Assembly (NCBI GenBank): GCA_025094145.1
Contig: JALLLS010000009.1
Location: 372,001 to 436,000, forward strand
Origin: Spinellus fusiger
Lineage: Eukaryota > Mucoromycota > Mucoromycetes > Mucorales > Phycomycetaceae
Direction of reading: 5' to 3'
Length of the DNA stretch: 64,000 nucleotides
In this document: positions 13,285 to 22,934 of the stretch, in pieces
Numbering within the stretch: the first letter of the stretch is position 1
How the letters are laid out: every line of letters begins with the position of its first letter
Notes under the pieces: model-generated
What the model saw: only the letters and a program-made list of their open reading frames with translations
Told to the model about the DNA's origin: nothing
Databases searched by the model: none
Position numbers and translations under genes: made by a program

Positions 13285-13675
13285 TCTCGTAGCTCAAAAA
13301 AGAACATAACAAAAGCTCAATGTTGCTGCCATGTCCCGATTCCAAAGGCATTAGGAAATAATCTCATCAGAAACCCCAACAGTTTTGGTCATGATCTTCA
13401 AACATTATTGTTTATTTTATTTAGGTGAAAATAAAAGTAATAAACTAATTGGTTTTTTCTTTGACTTTCATATAAAATAAATAATATTTTTACCTTAAAA
13501 GGCCATGACATGTCATTGTGGGGTTCTTCTCTCCTCTAAAGCGTCTTGGGCTTTGCACTTGAATTTCTCAAGCTCACCATTCTTACAGGCAGGATAAGAA
13601 CAGGATGTTTTGAACTCATCAACAAGGAACACCTCGAGCCCTTCTATCTTCATGCATCAATAGTAGCCCCCTCAT
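13285..13675 (-). pseudogene. Decayed TnpB/Fanzor-like nuclease C-terminus inside family-G copy 1
   Basis: Read on the minus strand from about 13655: GLEVFLVDEFKTSCSYPACK, then ELEKFK, then after a frameshift NPTMTCHGLLR, then after a break LWNRDMAATLSF and ELREEGKQPKCF. The order TS-C-x4-C, CHGLLR, NRD-x-AA resembles the zinc ribbon plus last RuvC aspartate of TnpB/Fanzor nucleases (RD-x-NAA-x-N). Similar proteins are, from memory, common in Mucorales. Only the C-terminal third is readable and it is broken by frameshifts. The G family may therefore once have carried this gene, or this may be a separate insertion. The Fanzor assignment is inference. Confidence 0.55.
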
Positions 13676-14369
13676 ACTGTGTCTTTGTCTAAATGACTGA
13701 TATAGGTCGTTGGAAAATGGATAGTCTATGGTATAAAAGCTAAAGATATCATGAATCATATCAATATCATGAAAAGAGAGGAAATCTTTTGGTAGATTGT
13801 CAAGATGAAGACCTCTTCTTTCTTGAATCTGATGGTAGAGAAAGACATAGTAAACAGGATTTCAATTGAAATTAGAAAGAGAATGAGTTGTTTGACTTGT
13901 GAATTTTGACTTAATTATTGGAAAGTGAAGGCTAAAGTGTATACCTCACCGGTATGAAAATATTTGTTATTCTTTGGTCTTATTCTTTTGTTATTTCTCA
14001 CCTGAACATATAACTTAACATCTAAGTACTCGTCAAGATTAGCATATCTGAGCAAGGTAATGTGCTATTATTAACAAAGAGAAACAATAGAAGGAGGTGA
14101 TAGACACTACCAAGGACTATTCTAGTGATAAAAAGGTAAGCAGTGTCTTCCTCTGGGCTTGAGATCATTGTAATCCACAAGACACAATCCTGACTCTTTT
14201 TCTAATAGATAATGTATGGCTTATCATTCTCATGACAAGTATTAATTAAAAGGTAATCATACTATCTCTCTTGATTAAGTTATTAATAATACACTCTTCT
14301 GTTATTAGGCAAGTTAAGACTCTTCTCAAGTCAGTTCCAAGTAGTCTTTTCTTTCTTCTATACTGTCTA

Positions 14370-15725
14370 CAGTGAGGGTCAGAAAAACAAGGGATTTTTC
14401 AAATTCACACCATAATTTTACCCTTAATTTTTGTTAAACATTCTTCATTTATCGCTTTTCCATTCTAATGTCTACCTCATCTAACAACACTGAACAGACC
14501 AAAAGACCTCTTGGAAACAGGAAAAATAAATAGTGACGACTATAATTGTCGTCTCATTGATCAATAGGCCACTGTCAATGGGACCAGCCAGCTTGCCATT
14601 TCTGCTAGGTTTGGAATCAGTAAGCAGTCCGTTTCCCGTATCGTGAAGAGATACAAAGAAACTGAATGCTTCAAGGTCAAAAGAAGCACTAGGAGTAAGT
14701 CCATTATTAGTTAGAGGGACGAGAGAAAGGTTGGACACACATTAGAAAGAAATTCATTCCAGACAATGGATCAGCTTTGAAAGCAGATGACCACCCAAGT
14801 ATGCATGAACACTTTTAGAAAAATAATGAAGAAGCTTGGCCTGTTTTCTTGCAGGTTAGTTAAGAAACCCTCTCTCACTACTAAACACAAGAAGTTGAGA
14901 CTTGCTTGGGCCAAGGCCCACCTCCACTGGACAGAAGAAGACTGGAAGACAGTCATCTGGTCCGATGAGTCAAAGTACCAACTGATGAGGACCAACAACC
15001 GCAACAGAGTGGTGCGCAAGAAGAAGGAGGGGCTGCTCCCGAAGAACGTCAAGCCCACCATGAAGTTTGGAAGTGATAGTGTGATGGTGTGGGGCTCTTT
15101 CTCTGGTGAAGGTGTTGGAAGGTTTGTGCCTGTGAAGGGCAGTATAAACAGTAGAAGATACATTGATATCTTGAAGGAGAATTACTGCCCTGAGCTGGCT
15201 CGACTCAAGGCGCTGAATCCAGAGATGGATTATGTTCTTCAAGAGGACAATGCCAGCTGCCACAAGAGTAAAGAGTCCAGGTTGTGAAAGGCAAATGAGA
15301 GCATTGCCACTATGGAGGGGTGGCCCTCACAAAGCCCCAACCTCAACCCTATAGAGGATTTGTGGGAGGAGCTAGACAGAGCCATCAGAAATAGGATGAC
15401 CCCAGCAAGCTCCCTTCAAGATTTGGAGGTGCTTCTGTTGGAAGAATGGGAGAATATTCCCAAGGACACTACAGACACCCTCATCAGCAGCATTCATCGG
15501 AGATGTAGGGCCGTCATTGAGGCCAAGGGTGGAAACACCAAATATTGAGGTTTTCAACCCAATAAACTTGTATATATTATTCTGTTGTCCTTCTTTACAC
15601 TTCATCCAATTTACAAGTCTTTGTTGTATGTTTAATGTATGTTTTTATTATAAAGAATAAGTATTTTCTATTAAAGAGGCATATCGAAATGTAAAATGTT
15701 ATCCTTATTATTTTGACCCTCACTG
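14370..15725 (+). mobile_element. Tc1-like transposon, 1356 bp, nested in family-G copy 1
   Basis: Inverted ends CAGTGAGGGTCA are flanked by TA on both sides (14368-14369 and 15726-15727), the hallmark of Tc1/mariner insertion. The related empty sequence at about 36815 (TATACTGTCTA) shows where it inserted. It carries a Tc1-type transposase with few disruptions, so it is the youngest visible element in the left half of the window. Confidence 0.93.
14469..15548 (+). pseudogene. Tc1-like transposase, broken by stops and a frameshift
   Basis: The start is MSTSSNNTEQTKRPLGNRK at 14469. An HTH region follows (SARFGISKQSVSRIVKRYKE) with stops nearby. A long open part at 14787-15287 contains VIWSDESKY (first catalytic Asp), VMVWGSFSGEGVG and YVLQEDNASCHKS (second Asp). 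After a frameshift near 15280 the frame at 15312-15548 gives WPSQSPNLNPIEDLWEELD (third acidic residue). All three DDE-class blocks are present. At least three in-frame stops before 14787 plus the frameshift make it inactive as it stands. Confidence 0.9.
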
Positions 15726-16083
15726 TATACTGTCTAGGGTGTCTAGGGTATACTTCCAAGCATAGTTATCTATCTCCTAAGGATAGAGTATTAGGATTTT
15801 AACGTATAGATTCTATTGCTATAAGAAAGCTTTCTAGAACAGTAGTGGCTATATCCATAATATATTATTATCTATAATATCATAATAAACACTATTATCT
15901 ATCAACACTATTTTATTGATAATACAATTTGATATTGAGGTATTCTACAATAGGAAATAACAATTTGGAGACTTGCAAACCTATGATTTTTAAACACATT
16001 TCCATAAGAGATGATTATCGCGTTGTGACGTAAAGGGAAGGTCGTGTCACTGCTTCAGAGCCAGAAGAATCTTTGGGTGTGTA

Positions 16084-17634
16084 GTAAAGCAGCAATTCAA
16101 ATTGGGACACAATGTATCGGATATTGACTTTTAATGGAAATAAACATAGAGCTGTTGAGAAATTGTGTGTATCATTATGCATAATGTCTAGGTTACAGCA
16201 GACCGATCTTGTCCTAGAGTGTGATACATTCTCTTGTTGTGGTTTTTGTTTAAAACAATTCAGACATGGGGATCTGGTGTCTTACTTTTAATGCTAGTTT
16301 AAAAATCGATTCTTGGAATACTGCCTTCATTCTATGTTTCATTTTCTCAAGGGGTCAGAAAGCAAAAGAGGAAAAGAAATACAGTTACTCAATGGCCTAC
16401 ATAATACCCTGTTTTTTGTTATTCTTTGTTTTTGTTTTTCCTTTTTGGCTTTGCTTGCTTTATAGATCTATAAAAGAGTCTAACTGAACACTAGTCTAGC
16501 TGCGCAATACTAAACAAAAAACAGTGAATAGCAAGGAATTGATGTTAAGATCGTCTGGTTCTTTGTTATTTTATGTTTACACAAACTATAACGTAGTTTA
16601 TGAAAACAGTCATAAAACAAAGATATGATGGTATGTTGTGGAGATGACTGATAAAGACAGAGTGAGTACCTTTATTTCTATTTCTATCTGATATAAGGTT
16701 CTATCATAATATAAACATAGAATACAAACATTCTACAATATGATAATATTGCAAAATGCTAAAACTATAACAGCGCTATTAGGAAACATTTATTGGAATA
16801 GTATAGGAATGTATTCCGGTTTTACGGGAAAAGATACAATTATATCATTTTCTCTTTTATATTTTATCACACCTTATAGTCTATTGTTCCTTATTTTACC
16901 ACTGAAAAAATAAACATCGACATAGCTACTTGGTGTTTTCAAGCGGTACAAACGGAGATACATAGAAAATGGAAAGAGTGAATAAATAAATAGAGCAAAT
17001 ACGATTTTATCATTTATATCACCTTTGTTACTTGGCAATATACCAAAAATAGTACTAGGAATGACACGGTTAGGTGCACTAGGAGACTTCATCTCTCTTT
17101 ATAAGTATATTCTTAGTTTTCCTTTATTCCAAACGAGTTTCAAAATGGGGTAGTTTTATTCATTTATTCCATATTCACATGTCCTGTACTTCTTCATGTG
17201 GCCATCAGAGCTTACCTTGAATTCACTAGACACCACAGGTAAGATGCAATACAACCTTAGTTTACTATATATGTGCAACAGTTTTATTTTTCCTTACTCA
17301 AATCTTTCTTGGCAGTCTACTCTATCTTTCTTTCTTTATATTTTAGTATGATGTACTCTAAACTCTCTATGAATAAATATTGGTAAAAGATCAATGAATA
17401 GGTGAGGTTTGTTGAAATGGTGAGTCTATTGTTATTCAAGGGTTACACTCATTGGAAGGCCTATGACGTGTTTAACATTTTCTGAAAACGATAGATAAAC
17501 ACAGCCAATACTAAAACGATTAGAAAGTTGTTTGCTTTGGACTCGTTTAAAGGTGGAGTGCATTTAATAATATTTTTACTATGACAAGTAACACATGCCC
17601 TACACTTGGGGATATTCATCTATGCGTGTGGGTA
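16084..17634. other. Intergenic AT-rich DNA
   Basis: No convincing gene. A minus-strand 72-codon frame at 16874-17092 has a TTATAAAGAG just upstream of its ATG and a hydrophobic centre, but nothing else supports it. Confidence 0.45.
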
Positions 17635-18231
17635 TTCTCTCTTTCTTGGACTGTAGCACTCCGCTCTCAAGGGGTGGTATTTTATTTTTTACATGCAGTC
17701 AATATGAAGAGTTGTGTGTCTCTTAGTTCCACGTAGCATTGAAGCAGGTATATAGATTTAGGCTTGAAAGTGCTTATGCATGATGGGTAATTAGTGTAGT
17801 AATAGACCTACTGTAGATAAGATACCTCCTTCTCTCCTTTGTTCTTTTGAAACTACAACGCATGCATTATGCACTACTGCACTCAATTTAGTAAAGCTAT
17901 GGGATAGAGTAGTGTCTAGTGCCTGGTACATGGTGATTGAGCCATTGACTAGTCTACCAGGTCTTTTAGTGTGGACCAAGAAAAGACAATGGCAGTACAG
18001 ATGCCATTCCAAGGTGCCTTTGATTCATCCTAATCTTCATCCTGATCTTGATCTTACTCTTACTCTTGCACTTGTGTTTCTTCTTGTCCATGTCTATGTG
18101 TCTATATGTATTTGTTTATAAACATGTAGATGTAGCTGCGTTTTTGTTGAATGGGCTACACAAAAACAGTAATTGAAGGCAATGTTAAATGCAATACACT
18201 ATAAAGGCTCATTCAGCCCTTAATACACATG
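17635..18231. repeat. 597-bp inverted duplicate, left copy (family H)
   Basis: Reading both copies base by base, this segment equals the reverse complement of 29351-29947 with no difference until 18222. Flanking sequence beyond 18231 is still alignable but strongly diverged (shared TATCACC, ATCCCATT, TATAAACA blocks to about 18310). No terminal inverted repeats or target duplications are seen. The core contains two overlapping short open frames (17791-18012 minus, 17912-18121 plus) and, in the minus sense, a Lys-rich 41-codon frame. The nature of the unit is unknown. Confidence 0.85.
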
Positions 18232-19362
18232 GTGTATGTCAAGATAGGTATCACCTGTAAAGATCAGTGTTGCCATCCCATTTAACCTCTTATATAAACA
18301 GCTTTGTCAAAACAAAGGACTCCTATTCTCTTGTTTCATTGATGAGTATGCAAATTCTCTTCTAAAGTAACAATTGTATAAATTTCAACAAGAGTACGCT
18401 AAAACAGTACGGACAGGTTTTGTAGTGTAGTGTAGTGTATTGGAAAACCTAGCCAGGTTGTCTTTATGGAATGGGTAATATTGTTTTCTTTCTTTTGGAG
18501 TTGCATATACAAACAAGACATTCAAAACACTTGATATTGCCCTATATCGGTAAGATTCACAAGCAAGCCTCTTTGTTCTCCTTTAGCAAAGCCATATGAT
18601 CTCTATTTAACGTATTACCAGCAAGTTCAATGTGTATTTGATACTCTATATTAGTAAATCAGTACAGTGTATTTATTAATCCTAGTGCTGTTTGGTCTCT
18701 TTATTGTGCTAAGCCTACTCTTAAAGAACAAAAAGAAAAAGAAAAAAGAAAACAGCGAATTGTGAGCTTTAAAGCTTCTTTCTGAAATGAAATAATATAA
18801 TTTATAAGAGAGGCAGTAGACTGAGTAGACATTGGATTCTTTTATTGCTTCTCTCACATTTTCTGATGCTAATCCACTCACACTAATTCATAATAACTTT
18901 AAACAAATAAACTCTTGTTTATGTAAATGCACTTTGAATTCAGCATCATTTGTCATCAAAGAACAATTTATAGTTGTTTTTCTAACTGCCAATAAGAATA
19001 TCTTTATTTCTCTATTGAGTTTCTTTTTCTTTTTCTCCATACTTTATTCATTTATTAGTTACCATGACAATAAAATAGGAATACTTCTTTCTCTTCTGTG
19101 ACTGTTTTCATTACAAATGGACTCCACAGAAATATACTTCTCATCTCACTTACAAACTTTATCTGAGCATTAGATGTGACTTGCATTGAACCAGGAATAA
19201 TTCAGCCCATTGATGACATGGAAACTGTCATCGAATTCACTTCCGCTAGAAATGTCTCCTCGTCCCGTTTGCCCTCTTGTCTGCCTGTTTATTTCTCTGT
19301 TTTGTTTATTTCTCTGTTTATTTATTTGTTTGTTTGTCTTTTTTATTATTATTATTTATTAA
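18232..19362. other. Intergenic region with pyrimidine-rich HIS1 leader
   Basis: No separate gene is supported. The last 100 bp before HIS1 (about 19260-19360) are strongly T/C-rich with repeated TTTATTTCTCTG units, consistent with a promoter or 5' UTR pyrimidine tract. Confidence 0.45.
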
Positions 19363-20256
19363 ATGGAATTTGCCAGTGATCTTAGTAACCGCCTCTTGTT
19401 TGGTGTTCCTAAAAAGGGACGTCTCTATGAGCAGTGCCTGGAACTGCTCAAGGGCTCTGATATCCATTTCCGCCGTAATTCACGCCAAGACATTGCCCTA
19501 AGCACCAATCTTCCTGTGGCTCTTGTGTTTCTACCAGCAGCAGATATCCCCAAATACGTAGCAGAGGGCAATGTGGATCTAGGCATTACTGGACAGGACA
19601 TGGTCATTGAAAGCGAATGTCAGGAAAAAGTCACTGAAATTGAGCGTCTTGGCTTTGGTAAATGCCGTCTCTGTCTGCAGGTCCCCATCAAAAGTCCATT
19701 GGTGTCACTGGATCAGTTGGTAGGGAAACGCATTGTGACTAGCTTTGATGGGTATGCACGTACTGTGTTTGATGCATTGGATAAAGTCAACAACACAAAG
19801 ACCACCATCAACTACCTATCTGGGTCTGTGGAGGCGGCATGTGCACTTGGACTGGCCGATGGTATTGTGGATCTGGTGGAGTCTGGAGAGACCATGAGAG
19901 CAGCGGGTCTTCATGATGTCCATACCTTCTTCAGCACAGAATCAGTGCTATTGGCAAACAAGAACACCAAGCACGCTGAGTTGGTGGACAAGATAGCCTC
20001 TCGAATTCGTGGAGTGATTGCTGCCCAGCGGTATGTTCTCTGCACGTACAATGTTGAGCGCAAGCACCTGGACCAAGCCAAGATCATTACTCCTGGCCGA
20101 CAAGCACCTACAGTATCTACATTGGACTCTCATGAAGGATGGGTGTCTGTATCCGCTATGATTCTCAAGAAGGAAAAGGGTGATATTATGGATAGATTAA
20201 CAGATGTTGGAGCGACAGATATTTTGGTTGTAGCCTTTACCAACTGCCGTGTATGA
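19363..20256 (+). CDS. HIS1: ATP phosphoribosyltransferase (histidine biosynthesis, first step)
   Basis: Single exon, 297 aa, the same length as yeast His1. It condenses ATP with PRPP to give phosphoribosyl-ATP, the committed and histidine-inhibited step. The HisG catalytic domain is clear: LLFGVPKKGRLYEQCLELL at the N-terminus, VDLGITGQDMV, a PRPP-loop region ADGIVDLVESGETMRAAGL, and the C-terminal ACT-like regulatory part from about residue 220 (PGRQAPTVSTL, GWVSVSAMI, LTDVGATDILV). The start at 19363 follows a pyrimidine-rich leader and gives MEFASDLSNRLLFG, fitting the family. The stop codon overlaps AATAAA shared with the convergent neighbour RACK1, 10 bp away. Confidence 0.97.
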   Translation: MEFASDLSNRLLFGVPKKGRLYEQCLELLKGSDIHFRRNSRQDIALSTNLPVALVFLPAADIPKYVAEGNVDLGITGQDMVIESECQEKVTEIERLGFGKCRLCLQVPIKSPLVSLDQLVGKRIVTSFDGYARTVFDALDKVNNTKTTINYLSGSVEAACALGLADGIVDLVESGETMRAAGLHDVHTFFSTESVLLANKNTKHAELVDKIASRIRGVIAAQRYVLCTYNVERKHLDQAKIITPGRQAPTVSTLDSHEGWVSVSAMILKKEKGDIMDRLTDVGATDILVVAFTNCRV

Positions 20257-20267
20257 ATAAATTTATT
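20256..20267. terminator. Palindromic bidirectional poly(A) signal between HIS1 and RACK1
   Basis: AATAAATTTATT is a perfect 12-bp palindrome, so each strand reads AATAAA. On the plus strand its first A is the last base of the HIS1 TGA; on the minus strand it begins at the first A of the RACK1 TAA-A context. Only 10 bp separate the two stop codons, so each mRNA 3' end must lie inside the other gene in antisense. Confidence 0.7.
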
Positions 20268-21324
20268 TAAAGAGTGCGGGACACCTGCCAGACACGGATG
20301 AGGTTATCAGTGTAGCCAGAGAACAAGGTGCTGCCATCAGCAGACCATGCAACAGACAAGCACTCGGGCTCACGGGCCTTTCTCTTGCCAACCTGGACAA
20401 ATTCAGGACGGAGCTCATCGACAATGCTCTTGGATTCCAAATCCCAGATCTTGATGGCAGAGGAAGTGGCAGCGCACAACCAGTAACGGTTAGGGGAGAA
20501 GGTAAGGGCGTTGACAATGTCACCAGCCTCAAGAGAGTAGAGGTGCTTGGAGTCGTTCAAATCCCACAACATCACAATGCCGTCCTTGCCAGCAGAGGCG
20601 CAGAGAGAACCATCGGGAGACACGGTGACAGTGTTGACGTAGCCATTGTGGCCGATGAAGTTGGTCTTGAGCTTGAACTTGGTAAGATCCCACACCTTGA
20701 CGATCTTATCCCAACCACCAGACACAATGACGGGGTTGGCAGGGTTAGGGGAGAAGCGTACGCAAGAGACCCATTCAGAGTGACCATCCTGGACAATGTT
20801 GTACTTGCACTCACCCAATGTGTTCCAGAGCTTAATGGACTTATCACGAGAGCCAGACACGATCTGACGGTTATCAGCAGAGAAGGACACAGAGAGAACA
20901 TCGTTGGTGTGTCCGACAAAGCGGCGGGTGGTGGTGCCGGTGTTCAAATCCCAGAGACGGAGGGTCTTGTCCCATGAGGCAGACAAGGCGAACTGACCAT
21001 CAGAAGAGATGGCAATATCCTCAACAAAGTGGGAGTGGCCCAAGAGAGACTTGCGGGGGACACCGTAGTTGAGCTCATCTCTGGTCAAGTGCCAGACAAT
21101 AATAGACTTGTCGCGGGAGGCAGACAAGACCATGTCAGGTGCCTCGGAAGTGGTGGCAATGGCAGTAACTATCCTTATTAGCCCTTACATTCACTCATGC
21201 TGTTTATTTACCCCAGTTGCCGTGACCTGATTTTGACAGTTAATATGAATCCATACGACGGTTGCATTCATCCATCTCATCCCACATTACCTTCAAGAGT
21301 GCCGCGCAGAGTGAGAGTGTCCAT
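20267..21324 (-). CDS. RACK1-type WD40 ribosomal scaffold protein
   Basis: Model complement(join(20267..21168, 21212..21226, 21291..21324)), 316 aa, the normal RACK1/Asc1/Cpc2 length. It is a seven-bladed beta propeller on the 40S head that scaffolds kinases and acts in translational quality control. WD repeats are evident: [67 protein letters not shown], and a final [15 protein letters not shown]. Exon 1 gives [13 protein letters not shown] 15-nt micro-exon (GTCACGGCAACTGGG) supplies H-G-N-W, and exon 3 begins [12 protein letters not shown]. Without the micro-exon the first blade would lose its GH..W motif. The introns are 64 and 43 nt, both GT-AG. It diverges from PEX13 (330 bp apart). Confidence 0.96.
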
Positions 21325-21654
21325 GTTGAAAACAAAAGGAGAGGGGAGAAGGGATGGATGCACTGGCTTACCTATCCCTCACTAGAGCGGGGATTCAAAT
21401 GTTCAAGAGGACTATCCTAGTGTCGAAGGACCCTTTCTTCTATCGGCAGAATTGAGGGTGTCTTTGTTGCATGTCATTGGATTATAGCTTTGTCATCTCA
21501 TTTTATGTGACCTCTCCATGAATTCTATTGGTCCATTTCTCAGGGCTGCTCTCTCTCTTTCTCTTCTTTCTCTCTACTTTTCTACTTTTCTACTTTTCTG
21601 TTCTTTTCTGTTCTTTTCTGTTCTTTTCATCCTAGTGTTTCTCTGGCTTACCTT
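21325..21654. promoter_or_regulatory. Shared RACK1-PEX13 divergent promoter region
   Basis: A 330-bp region separates the two divergent ATGs. The PEX13-proximal part (about 21540-21630) is a pyrimidine tract with tandem CTACTTTT and TGTTCTTTTC units directly before the PEX13 start. No clear TATA box. Confidence 0.5.
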
Positions 21655-22736
21655 ATGACGGACGCCGCACCACTTGTTCCTACACGTACTGATGCCAGTG
21701 GTCGACCCACCACCAATAGTAAGTGAGAGAACGTCTCTTCTTCCTTAGAGAGCAGACCACTAGACTCATGGATTCAGGTTTTGTTCAGCGACCCTTTAGT
21801 GGAGGTGGAGGCTATGGCAACTCCTATGGCAACTCCTATGGAGGCTACGGCAATTCCTACGGCAACTCCTATGGCAACTCCTATGGAGGCTACGGCAACT
21901 CCTATGGCTCCTCATATGGAGGCTATGGCTCCTCCTATGGAGGCTACGGCAACTCTTATGGAATGAACAACTACAACCGTATGGGCTATGGCTCCAACTA
22001 CAATAACAATAGACTCATGCCAGGACAAGAAGACATTGGACTCACCCAACGTATGGAAATGGGCACCCGTCCTGCCTTTGAAGTAGTAGAGCGTATTGTA
22101 GGCGCTTTTGGTGGATTTGCTCAAATGCTGGACTCTACTTTTATGGCCACGCACTCTAGTTTTATGGCCATGATGGGAGTAGCAGAACAGTTTGGACGCT
22201 TAAAGGGCTATCTGGGCCAGGTGTTTAGTATCTTCACTCTCTATCGCCTTGTCCAACGCTCTTTCCACACACTCACAGGCAGAAAGAACACGACACTCAC
22301 TACTAAAGAGTTCGAACACTTCCAGGAACCCAAACAGAGGCTGTCCAAGAAGCCCATCTTTATCTTCCTTACTCTTGTTGTGGGACTACCTTGGTTGATG
22401 CACAAACTCATTCAGTTGGTGGGGGAGGTTCCTCCTACAGACATATCTGCCAAACAGGAGTTGGCCCAGTTGGATCCAGCCAAATTGGAGTTTGCAAAGG
22501 CTCTTTATGATTTCACAGCAGAGGCCACTACAGAAATAAGCTTGAAAAAGGGTGATATTATTGCTGTATTATCGAAACAAGATCCCTCCCAGCCTGCCTC
22601 TTGGTGGAGAGGACGACTCAGGGACGGAACAATGGGTCTATTCCCTGCTAACTATGTGGAGATTATTCAAAAGGCTCGACAGGATACTGAGTCTGTAGGC
22701 AGTCCCCTCCCTTCCCTTGCTGCCATTCCCTCCTAG
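21655..22736 (+). CDS. PEX13: Peroxin 13, peroxisomal import docking protein
   Basis: Model join(21655..21718, 21778..22736), 340 aa; the 59-nt GT-AG intron keeps the frame (S codon AG/T split). Domain order fits Pex13: a short N-terminus (MTDAAPLVPTRTDASG), a Gly/Tyr/Asn-rich repeat region of about 60 residues (GYGNSYG units), the conserved membrane core (FGGFAQMLDSTFMATHSSFMAMMGVAEQ), a hydrophobic segment (FIFLTLVVGLPWLMHKLI), and a C-terminal SH3 domain (AKALYDFTAEA, ISLKKGDIIAVL, WWRGRL, GLFPANYVEII). Pex13 sits in the peroxisomal membrane with Pex14 and receives cargo-loaded Pex5. The Tyr/Gly region matches the cohesive YG domain known in Pex13. The next gene starts 199 bp downstream on the same strand. 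Confidence 0.95.
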
Positions 22737-22934
22737 CAGTAGCTGATGTTGTTCTATTCCTGTTCATCCTATTCTCTTCATAGTATCATTCTTATTAGCA
22801 TCATTCTTATTAGCATCATTCTTAGTAGTAATAGTAGTAGTAGTAGTAGTCACTGTAGGTACAGCTCATCTCATGTCATTGCGTCCCCTTTATTCTACCC
22901 TATTACAGCGGAGTCTCTGTTCTGTTTACTTCTT

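Larger units (their letters stand above)
12993..16083. mobile_element. Family-G TIR element, copy 1, with a nested Tc1-like element
   Basis: The left end TACACGCCTAAAG and the right end CTTTGGGTGTGTA are inverted versions of each other. They match the ends of a cleaner copy at 35938-37179 (TACACACCCAAAG). Internal blocks also match that copy, for example GATAGACACTACCAAGGACT near 14100 and 36662. Without the 1356-bp Tc1-like insert (14370-15725) the element would be about 1.73 kb. Its extra segment at about 13290-13680 carries the relic of a TnpB/Fanzor-like C-terminus on the minus strand. Confidence 0.75.

Noticed and set aside
16874..17092. 72-codon minus frame with upstream TTATAAAG
   Set aside because: Hydrophobic low-information sequence, no homology recognised, no splice continuation.
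17912..18121. 69-codon frame repeated at 29461-29670
   Set aside because: Identity merely reflects the duplicated 597-bp segment; composition (LDLTLTLALVF) looks like simple-sequence translation.
20543..20977. 144-codon plus-strand frame across RACK1
   Set aside because: Antisense shadow of a highly conserved WD40 coding sequence.
21781..21966. Alternative open frame of ATP/MAT repeats over the start of PEX13
   Set aside because: It is the +1 reading of the PEX13 Tyr/Gly repeat; only the PEX13 frame continues into the membrane and SH3 regions.
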